DNA from: Pseudomonadota bacterium
GTDB lineage: Bacteria > Pseudomonadota > Alphaproteobacteria > Rhizobiales > Beijerinckiaceae
DNA: 7,129 bases
Direction of reading: 5' to 3'
NCBI GenBank assembly: GCA_023452965.1
Contig: JAEXUU010000466.1
Span: forward strand, 1-7,129
Within the stretch, counting starts at the first letter, position 1, and the number at the start of each line of letters is the position of its first letter. The notes beneath the pieces are model-generated. The model had not been told where the DNA came from and searched no databases. It saw only the letters and a list, made by a program, of their open reading frames with translations. The translations under genes and the position numbers were made by a program. Positions 1-4,783 of the stretch are shown here, piece by piece.

Positions 1-1
1 G

Positions 2-379
2 GTCCAGCTGATGTTCTCGCCTGCTTCCTCGGTGTTGCCGCACATCCGCAGCGGCGCTCTCAAGGGGCTTGCCACAACCGGCGCGAAGCGCGGCGAACTC
101 ACGCCCGATCTGCCGACGATCCAGGAACTCGGCTTCCAGGATTTCGAGAGCTCGGTCTGGTTTGGCTTCCTGGTGCCCGTCGGCACGCCGCCGGATGTCG
201 TCGAGAAGCTGCGCAGCGCGACCGATGTGGTGCTCGATCAGGCCGAGGTGAGCAAGCAACTCCAGACGCAGGGCATCGAGATCCTGCGCTACGGCCCGGA
301 TGCCTTCGCGAAATACATCCGAAGCGAAACCGACAAATGGGCAGAGGTGATCCGGGCAGCCGGCATCACCGCTCAGTGA
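2..379 (+). CDS. TctC/Bug-family tripartite tricarboxylate transporter substrate-binding protein, C-terminal part
   Basis: The window opens inside this gene; the last 125 codons are present, against roughly 320-330 residues in the family, so the signal peptide and first domain lie outside. The visible part has the usual C-terminal layout of Bug proteins: a strand-turn ending in LKGLATTGAKR, the T-PDLPTIQELGF segment, a WFGFLVPVGTPPDVVEKL segment leading into a helix, and a closing amphipathic helix ending KWAEVIRAAGI. These periplasmic proteins capture carboxylates or aromatic acids and deliver them to a TctA/TctB membrane complex, or act as orphans beside catabolic genes. No TctA or TctB gene is visible here. 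The GlcG-like gene starts 17 bases after the stop, so the two are probably co-transcribed. The ligand cannot be read from the sequence; the downstream hydratase suggests an aromatic acid or dicarboxylate. Confidence 0.93.
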   Translation, partial: VQLMFSPASSVLPHIRSGALKGLATTGAKRGELTPDLPTIQELGFQDFESSVWFGFLVPVGTPPDVVEKLRSATDVVLDQAEVSKQLQTQGIEILRYGPDAFAKYIRSETDKWAEVIRAAGITAQ

Positions 380-395
380 TCCAGGGAATTCCAAG

Positions 396-920
396 ATGCC
401 AAAGCTGCATGTGACGGAATGTCGTGAGTTCATTCAGGCGGTCTCCGAAAAGGCGACCGAGATGGGCGTGCCGATCTCGGTCGCGATCGTCGGGCCGGAG
501 GGGCATCTGATCGCGCTCGAGCGGATGGACGATGCCGGCTTCATCACGCCGGATATCGCGCGCGCCAAGGCCTTCACGGCCGCCGCCTTCCGCTCGATGA
601 GCCCGCGCTTTCCTGACGGCCAGGTGATCCAGCAATGGTTCAAGGAGCGCAATCCGCAGATGCTGGTCAATGCAGCGATCTTCACCAACGGCCAGATTGT
701 GGCCTCGGGTGGCTGCGCGCCGGTCTTCAAGGGCTCCGAGATGGTCGGTGCCTACGGGATCAGCGGCGCGACCGGCGATCAGGACGAAGAGATCGGTCGC
801 TATGCCCGCGCGAAAGTGGGCTGGGCGCATCAGTCTGAAAGCGACACCACGCCCGACAGCGTGAAGCAGCACATCAATGAGATCTACGCCAAGATCGGCC
901 TCGGCGGCCGGATCGAATGA
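396..920 (+). CDS. GlcG/HbpS-like (DUF336) family protein
   Basis: A 174-residue protein of the GlcG/HbpS-like family, a small alpha/beta fold of about 130-170 residues found in many catabolic operons (glycolate, propanediol, aromatic acids). Family marks are the segment VGPEGHLIALERMDDA (residues 32-47) with the family's R-M-D/E core, the helix DIARAKAFTAAAF (53-65), and NGQIVASGG (98-106) followed by VGAYGISGATGDQDEE (117-132). Where many relatives read GG-x-P, this one reads GGCAP (105-109). A charged tail of about 25 residues (150-174) follows the core. There is no signal peptide or membrane segment, so it should be cytoplasmic. The ATG has an AGGGA ribosome-binding site 8 bases upstream (383-387). 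The exact biochemical role of such operon-linked proteins is not settled: heme binding is shown for HbpS, and others are uncharacterised. Family assignment is firm, function is not. Confidence 0.88.
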   Translation: MPKLHVTECREFIQAVSEKATEMGVPISVAIVGPEGHLIALERMDDAGFITPDIARAKAFTAAAFRSMSPRFPDGQVIQQWFKERNPQMLVNAAIFTNGQIVASGGCAPVFKGSEMVGAYGISGATGDQDEEIGRYARAKVGWAHQSESDTTPDSVKQHINEIYAKIGLGGRIE

Positions 921-926
921 GCATGC

Positions 927-949
927 CTCGGGCGGGCGGCCCGCCCGAG
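927..949 (+). terminator. Perfect 10-bp GC hairpin between the GlcG-like gene and the hydratase
   Basis: CTCGGGCGGG, a CGG loop, then CCCGCCCGAG: ten uninterrupted pairs starting 6 bases after the stop codon at 918-920. No T-run follows (next bases CCCTTCATC), so it is not a classical intrinsic terminator. It may slow polymerase, mark an RNA 3' end or protect the upstream message. Structure is read directly; role is inferred. Confidence 0.45.
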
Positions 950-1006
950 CCCTTCATCGCGGCCATGGCTGGCGCGTCGCCGCGCGCCGACCGACGCATT
1001 TCGAAC

Positions 1007-1011
1007 GGGGA
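1007..1011 (+). promoter_or_regulatory. Ribosome-binding site fixing the hydratase start
   Basis: GGGGA lies 9 bases before the GTG at 1021. The frame stays open upstream to an ATG at 877, but that ATG lies inside the GlcG-like gene, and the extra 48 codons would cross the 927-949 hairpin and give an Arg/Gly/Pro-rich, non-family sequence. This site and the HpaH-like length favour GTG 1021. Confidence 0.6.
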
Positions 1012-1020
1012 CGACCTGTC

Positions 1021-1803
1021 GTGCTGAGTGAAGACGATCACAGGAAAGCGGCCGAGGCCATTCTCAAGGCCGAGCGGGAGCGGGTACCCTGCGTCCAGCT
1101 TTCAAAGACGTTTCCGGGGATGGAGCTCGTCGACGCCTATCGCGTCCAGGATCTCTGGGCCGAAGCGCGGGTCGCCAACGGCGCTCGGGTGGTCGGCCAC
1201 AAGATCGGCCTGACCTCGCGTGCCATGCAGATGGCCTCGAAGATCTCGGAGCCGGACTACGGCCGCATCCTCGACGATGCGCTCTACAATGACGGCGCAC
1301 AGATCAAGGCCGAGACCTTCATCAAGCCCAGGCTCGAGGTCGAGCTCGCCTTCATCATGGGCGAGGATCTCGCCGGCCCCGGCTGCCGTATCCACGACGT
1401 CATGCGCGCGACAGAGTTCGTCGTGCCGGCGCTGGAGATCATCGACTATCGAACCGAGGTTCCGCGCGCGATCGTCGACACCATCGCCGACAATGCCGCC
1501 TTCGGGGCGATCGTCCTCGGCGGCCGCACCATCCGTCCGTTCGATGTCGACGTCCGCTGGATCGGGGCGACCCTCTCGCAGAACGGCATCATCGAAGAAT
1601 CCGGCGTCTCTGCCGCGATTATGGGACATCCGGCTGCAGGCATCGCCTGGCTGGTCAACAAGCTGCACGCAGTCGGCGCTGGGCTGAAGAAGGGCCAGAT
1701 CGTGCTCGGAGGGTCGTTCACGCGTCCGGTCGACATCAGGAAAGGCGATGTCATCCAGGCCGATTACGGGCCGCTCGGCGCCATCGGCGTCTCCTTCATC
1801 TGA
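1021..1803 (+). CDS. hpaH: 2-oxo-hept-3-ene-1,7-dioate hydratase (HpaH/HpcG type)
   Basis: A 260-residue cytoplasmic enzyme expected to add water to 2-oxo-hept-3-ene-1,7-dioate, giving the 4-hydroxy-2-oxoheptanedioate that HpaI cleaves in homoprotocatechuate degradation. It keeps the HpaH marks in order: GHKIGLTSRAMQ (59-70) with the active-site lysine K61, ISEPDYG (75-81), RLEVELAF (104-111), ALEIIDYR (137-144), DTIADNAAFG (153-162), HPAAGIAWLVNKL (203-215), GGSFTRPV (230-237), and a C-terminal KGD...DYGPLG segment (241-253). E106, E108 and E139 fall where the family binds Mg2+. It is slightly shorter than E. coli HpaH (267) because the loop after the third glutamate is shorter. The match is closer to HpaH than to the related MhpD hydratase, which has VGRKVGLT and a different C-terminal segment, but a related 2-hydroxyalkadienoate substrate is possible. 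Start GTG. An aldolase remnant begins 8 bases after its stop. Confidence 0.9.
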   Translation: MLSEDDHRKAAEAILKAERERVPCVQLSKTFPGMELVDAYRVQDLWAEARVANGARVVGHKIGLTSRAMQMASKISEPDYGRILDDALYNDGAQIKAETFIKPRLEVELAFIMGEDLAGPGCRIHDVMRATEFVVPALEIIDYRTEVPRAIVDTIADNAAFGAIVLGGRTIRPFDVDVRWIGATLSQNGIIEESGVSAAIMGHPAAGIAWLVNKLHAVGAGLKKGQIVLGGSFTRPVDIRKGDVIQADYGPLGAIGVSFI

Positions 1804-1811
1804 CGGGTGCG

Positions 1812-1994
1812 GTGAAGCCGCCGGAAGATCGCTTCAAGCGCGCTTTGCGCGAAGGCTCCCGGCAGATCGGACACTGGTGCAGCCTGCTAGGCAGCTATGC
1901 CGCCGAGGCGGTGGCCGGATCGGGCTGTGACTGTTGCCGAATCCCTGCCCCGGAGGGCACTGCTCCTCCAACTGAGCTGCGGGATCAACCGTGA
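1812..1994 (+). pseudogene. hpaI: Truncated HpaI-type 2-oxo-acid aldolase (N-terminal remnant)
   Basis: From a GTG at 1812 the frame reads DRFKRALREG...QIGHWCSLLGSYAAEAVAGSG, which follows the N-terminus of HpaI (E. coli: SFKAALKAG..QIGLWLGL..SYSAELLAGAG) almost residue for residue. HpaI is a class II aldolase of about 260 residues that splits 4-hydroxy-2-oxoheptanedioate into pyruvate and succinate semialdehyde. After residue 38 the match decays: where HpaI has GFDWLLIDGEHAP, this reads GCDCCRIPAPEGTAP. A TTG (Leu) codon in an adjacent frame hints at small indels around 1933-1940. The frame ends at TGA 1992-1994, so all later active-site and metal-binding regions are missing. It starts 8 bases after hpaH, as expected for the next gene of a catabolic operon. 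Gene identity is inferred from the first 40 residues; loss of function is clear unless the sequence is misassembled. Confidence 0.75.
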
Positions 1995-2046
1995 AGCACG
2001 GCTGATCCCAGTTGCTTCGGCAATGCGGGATTTCCGGTTTCGCCAT
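1834..2046 (-). pseudogene. Short unidentified reading frame, possibly the 5' end of a second truncated gene
   Basis: On the - strand an ATG at 2046 is preceded by GGGAGGAGAA (2047-2056), a near-ideal Shine-Dalgarno sequence. The 70-codon frame begins MAKPEIPHCRSNWDQPCF and continues with an acidic, Gln-rich stretch ending QCPPGQGFGNS (about residue 39), with cysteines at 9, 17 and 30. I do not recognise the family. Past about residue 40 it runs antisense to the convincing aldolase remnant and becomes Arg/Ser/Pro-rich, so only 1930-2046 is plausibly real coding sequence. It points away from the PLP enzyme gene at 2271, consistent with a divergent neighbour that lost its 3' part. It could also be a chance frame; the ribosome-binding site is the main argument for it. 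Confidence 0.3.
1981..2009. repeat. Imperfect inverted repeat at the gene-decay junction
   Basis: GGGATCAACCGT and ACGGCTGATCCC pair over 11 of 12 positions (one A-C mismatch) around a 5-base loop GAAGC. Shorter outer matches surround it: CAACT at 1969-1973 with AGTTG at 2010-2014, and TTGCCGAA at 1934-1941 with TTCGGCAA at 2016-2023. Together they make a nested structure of about 90 bases. No T-run follows. It could be a leftover of a rearrangement or a transcript-end structure. Confidence 0.45.
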
Positions 2047-2270
2047 TTCTCCTCCCGAGCCAGCGCGTCAGCGTCGGGTCGGCGGCGGTGCGACGCGATG
2101 CTCGCCGCAGGCTCCTTCATCCGCCTTTCGTGAGCCCGCAAACGGGAGCGAGCTGTCCCAGTCCCTGGACGCTCGGCAGGGATGCAGGATTGCTGCTGCC
2201 TTTTCCGTCACGGCCAATATGCTGCGGGAAAGGCGCGGGGGGCGCCGGGTTTCTGCGAGGACCAGCTGGA
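2047..2270. other. Gene-poor stretch upstream of the PLP enzyme gene
   Basis: No reading frame here gives protein-like sequence: the frame leading into the PLP enzyme starts at 2088 but encodes a basic, Pro/Gly/Cys-rich stretch unlike any N-terminus of that family. A weak promoter-like pair can be drawn (TTGCTG 2190-2195, CAATAT 2215-2220, 19-base spacer), with CCTTTTCC and GGGAAAGG flanking it as an imperfect dyad. If the - strand frame at 2046 is genuine, this would be a divergent promoter region. I see no repeat array, RNA gene or mobile-element end. Confidence 0.35.
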
Positions 2271-3290
2271 ATGACCAAGCCCGCAATGCCGTCCGGACGG
2301 ACGAGGAGCGAGCTCGCAACGCTGCCGACGCCGTTCGAGAAGTGCGCACGCCTGTCACAAGAACTCGGGCGGCATGGTCCCGCCCCCGCGATCTGGATGA
2401 AGCGCGACGATTGCACGGGTTTCGCCGGCGGCGGCAACAAGGCCCGCAAGCTGGAGTTCCTGGTCGCCGAAGCTCTGCAGCAGGGCGCGGATGTGCTGGT
2501 GACCATCGGCGCGCTGCAATCGAACCATGCCCGTCAGACGGCGGCGGCCGCGGCACGGCACGGTCTCGGCTGCGTCCTCTTGCTGACGGACTCGGTGGCC
2601 AACCGCGGCGAAGCGTATCGGACGAACGGGAACCAGCTGCTCGACCGGATCTTCGGCGCGCAGATCCGTTTCCTCGCCGCGGGCGCGGACAGCACGGCGA
2701 TTGCTGCGGAGACGATGGCGGCATTGGCCGCGCAGGGGCGGAAGCCCTACCTCATTCCGGTCGGAGGCTCGAACGCGCTCGGCAGCCTCGCCTATCGCGA
2801 GGCGCTTCTGGAGCTTGCGGCGCAGGCCCGCGAGAAGGGGCTGAAGCTCGACCATATCGTCGTGCCGACCGGGAGCGGCGGCACCCATGCCGGCATCCTC
2901 GCCGGCGTCGAGGATGCCGGACTGTCCTGCCGTGTGCACGGTGTCAGCGTCTCGCGCGCCTCCGGGGAGGCGGGGGCCATCGTCTCCGGGCTGGTCCAGG
3001 AGATATTCGCCCTCGAAGGCCGCCAGAGGGGAGCGGTGGCCGGGCTGGAGGTCGACGATACCCAGATCGGACCGGGCTATGGTCAGCCGACCGCCGCCAT
3101 GGTCGAGGCCGTCGAACTGGTCGCCCGCACAGAAGGGATTTTGCTCGACCCCGTCTATACGGGAAAGGCCATGGCCGGCCTGCTCGCGCTCGTCAGGAGT
3201 GGCGCTATCGCTCCCACCGAGACCGTGGTCTTCTGGCACACGGGCGGCGCTCCCGGCCTGTTCGCCTATCCGGAGGTGTTCGGGGGATAG
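2271..3290 (+). CDS. PLP-dependent D-cysteine desulfhydrase / ACC deaminase family enzyme
   Basis: A 339-residue fold-type II PLP enzyme, normal in length. Motifs in order: TPFEKCARLS (20-29), IWMKRDDCTG (41-50), GGGNKARKLEFL (53-64) with K57 as the PLP lysine, the substrate-loop SNHARQTAA (84-92), the phosphate-binding TGSGGTHAG (200-208), IGPGYGQPT (266-274), DPVYTGKA (293-300) and WHTGGAPGLFAY (322-333). In this family glutamate and leucine at the positions of T297 and T324 go with ACC deaminase, while serine/threonine and threonine go with D-cysteine desulfhydrase. Threonine at both sites argues for release of sulfide, ammonia and pyruvate from D-cysteine or a similar D-amino acid. A cysteate sulfo-lyase (CuyA-like) role is an alternative. 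ATG 2271 is chosen because GAGGA sits 9 bases upstream (2257-2261) and the protein then begins like its relatives. Cytoplasmic; no partner gene is evident. Confidence 0.9.
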   Translation: MTKPAMPSGRTRSELATLPTPFEKCARLSQELGRHGPAPAIWMKRDDCTGFAGGGNKARKLEFLVAEALQQGADVLVTIGALQSNHARQTAAAAARHGLGCVLLLTDSVANRGEAYRTNGNQLLDRIFGAQIRFLAAGADSTAIAAETMAALAAQGRKPYLIPVGGSNALGSLAYREALLELAAQAREKGLKLDHIVVPTGSGGTHAGILAGVEDAGLSCRVHGVSVSRASGEAGAIVSGLVQEIFALEGRQRGAVAGLEVDDTQIGPGYGQPTAAMVEAVELVARTEGILLDPVYTGKAMAGLLALVRSGAIAPTETVVFWHTGGAPGLFAYPEVFGG

Positions 3291-3347
3291 CGTCCGCCGC
3301 GTCGGGCCACGGGCAAGTTGCGTCGCGCGGCAGGGGCCCTGAACCGC

Positions 3348-3370
3348 TATGGCCGCCATATTTTTCTTCT
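3348..3370 (+). terminator. Candidate weak intrinsic terminator after the PLP enzyme gene
   Basis: TATGG, loop CCG, CCATA (3348-3360) is followed directly by TTTTTCTTCT. The T-run is good, but the stem is only 5 bp and partly A/T, so efficiency would be low. It lies 58 bases after the stop codon and just ahead of the promoter-like patch of the next gene. Confidence 0.4.
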
Positions 3371-3500
3371 ATAGTAGAATTTCTGCGATCGAGTGCTAGC
3401 ATTCCCCTGTTTCCGGCCCGCCCGCGCGGGCTGGAAGCCAAGGCTACGGCCAAAAGGCCGGCCGATCGGCGACCGAAACGGTCCAGGGGAGGACTTCACC
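3361..3500 (+). promoter_or_regulatory. AT-rich promoter-like leader of the Liv-type binding-protein gene
   Basis: The stretch 3356-3382 is the most AT-rich in the window. It contains TATAGT (3370-3375), one mismatch from the -10 consensus and without a good -35, lying inside the dyad TTCTA-TAG-TAGAA (3367-3379). The leader then carries a perfect palindrome GCCCGCGCGGGC (3420-3431) and a small hairpin CGGCC-AAAA-GGCCG (3447-3460). It ends in the ribosome-binding site AGGGGAGGA (3485-3493), 7 bases before the ATG. The dyad over the -10 could bind a repressor; this is inference. Confidence 0.35.
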
Positions 3501-4706
3501 ATGACCATGCCTGCGCTGCGATCTTCGCTTCTGGCTGCGGCGATGATCGCCTGCACCTTGCCGGCGAGCGCCAATGACAAGCCGTTCCGCATCGGCGTCA
3601 TCGACGACATGTCCGGCACGTTCTCGGACAATGGCGGTCCCGGCACCGCGCTGTCGGTCCGCATGGCCGTGGAGGATTTCGGTGGTTCGGTGCTGGGCCG
3701 GCCGATCGAGGTCGTGGTCGCCGACCATCAGAGCAAGCCCGATATCGGCTCGGCGCAGGCACGCCAGTTCATCGACGAGCGCGGCGTCAGCGTCATCCTG
3801 CCCGGCGGCTCGAGCTCGGTCGGCCTTGCAGTGCAGGCGGTGGCGCGCGAGCGGGAGATCACCACGCTGGTCAGCGGCGGCTATGCCCCGAACTTCACCG
3901 GCAACCAGTGCTCGCCCTATGGCACGCAATGGGCGCCCTCAACGGCGGAACTGGCCAATGCGGTCGCCAAGGGCGTCGTCGATGAGGGCGGCAACAAATG
4001 GTTCTTCCTCACCGCTGACTATGTCTTCGGCCACAGCCTCGCGGCCGATGCCGGCAAGGCCGTGAAGGCTGCTGGCGGCCAGGTGGTGGGCGAGGCCCGC
4101 CACCCGCTCGGAACGGCCGATCTGTCATCGCCGCTGCTGACCGCCCAGTCCTCGGGCGCGAACGTCATCGGTCTCGCCAACGCCGGTCCCGATCTCGTGA
4201 ACTCGCTGAAGCAGATGCGCGAATTCGGCGTCAAGGCGAAGCCCGCGACGATGCTGGTCTACGAGAACAATGTCGTCGCGCTCGGGCTGCCGGCGGCGCA
4301 GGGGCTCAAGCTCTCGGCCCCGTTCTACTGGGACATCAACGAGGCGACCCGCGCCTGGGCCAAGCGTTACATGGCGCGTTTCGACAACAAGGTTCCGACC
4401 ATGGGCCATGCGCTCGCCTATATCGCGACCACGCATTACCTCAAGGCGGTCAAGGCGCTCGGCAGTGACGATGCCAAGGGTATCGCCAGGAAGATGCGCG
4501 AGCTTCCGATCACCGGCGACATGATCCAGAAGGCGCGCATCCAGGACAATGGCCGCGTCGTCATGGACATGCACCTGTTCGAGGTGAAGTCTCCGGCGGA
4601 ATCGAAGAGCCCGGCCGATCTCTACAAGGTGCTGGCGACTCTGCCGAGCGAGGGCCTGTTCACCCCGGCCGAGCAGAGCGGCTGCCAGCATCTCCACAAG
4701 CCCTGA
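3501..4706 (+). CDS. Branched-chain-amino-acid-type ABC transporter substrate-binding protein
   Basis: A 401-residue periplasmic binding protein of the Liv/Peripla_BP_6 class. It has an N-terminal signal peptide (basic R7, hydrophobic core about 9-20, likely cleavage after PASA, residue 24). A lipoprotein reading (MIAC at 15-18) fits the lipobox poorly. The mature protein starts with the class signature FRIGVIDDMSGTFSDNGGPG (29-48), then AVEDFGG...GRPIEVVVADHQSKPDIG (56-83) and a second-lobe segment WFFLTADYVFGHSLAADA (167-184). C137 and C395 could form a disulfide. Such proteins deliver amino acids, short-chain amides or aromatic acids to LivHMGF-type permeases; none of those genes is visible, so it is an orphan here or relies on components elsewhere. 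A strong ribosome-binding site supports ATG 3501 over the upstream in-frame start at 3393. The aldehyde dehydrogenase follows 77 bases later on the same strand, suggesting uptake of a compound that is processed to an aldehyde. Confidence 0.92.
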   Translation: MTMPALRSSLLAAAMIACTLPASANDKPFRIGVIDDMSGTFSDNGGPGTALSVRMAVEDFGGSVLGRPIEVVVADHQSKPDIGSAQARQFIDERGVSVILPGGSSSVGLAVQAVAREREITTLVSGGYAPNFTGNQCSPYGTQWAPSTAELANAVAKGVVDEGGNKWFFLTADYVFGHSLAADAGKAVKAAGGQVVGEARHPLGTADLSSPLLTAQSSGANVIGLANAGPDLVNSLKQMREFGVKAKPATMLVYENNVVALGLPAAQGLKLSAPFYWDINEATRAWAKRYMARFDNKVPTMGHALAYIATTHYLKAVKALGSDDAKGIARKMRELPITGDMIQKARIQDNGRVVMDMHLFEVKSPAESKSPADLYKVLATLPSEGLFTPAEQSGCQHLHKP

Positions 4707-4715
4707 TCCCCGCTC

Positions 4716-4747
4716 CCCCGGTGCCGGCGTTTGCCGGCGTTCCGGGG
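4716..4747 (+). terminator. GC-rich compound hairpin with tandem decamer between the binding protein and dehydrogenase genes
   Basis: CCCCGG (4716-4721) pairs with CCGGGG (4742-4747). Inside, CCGGC (4724-4728) pairs with GCCGG (4733-4737) around GTTT. The inner part is two exact copies of TGCCGGCGTT in tandem (4722-4731, 4732-4741). There is no T-run, so partial termination or message stabilisation after the binding-protein gene is more likely than full termination. Confidence 0.4.
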
Positions 4748-4783
4748 CCTGCCGGCCTCGCGACCAGACGGACAGCCAGCACG

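Noticed and set aside
877..1020. N-terminal extension of the hydratase from ATG 877
   Set aside because: It overlaps the GlcG-like gene and the intergenic hairpin and adds 48 residues absent from HpaH. GTG 1021 has its own ribosome-binding site.
1945..1990. tRNA-like sequence on the - strand (GCTCAGTTGG...GAGCAGTGCCCTCCGG, like the D-arm and anticodon arm of a tRNA-Arg)
   Set aside because: The D-arm is one base short, the anticodon stem does not pair properly, and there is no matching acceptor stem, T-arm or 3' half. The same bases are also accounted for by the aldolase remnant and the - strand frame. Running tRNAscan-SE and Infernal would settle whether it is a tRNA fragment.
2355..3359. 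A 334-codon - strand frame opposite the PLP enzyme
   Set aside because: Arg/Asp/Gly-rich antisense translation without recognisable motifs.
2012..3577. A 521-codon + strand frame overlapping the PLP enzyme in another phase
   Set aside because: The translation is Arg/Gly-rich and low in information, while the other phase carries all PLP-enzyme motifs. It is a composition shadow.
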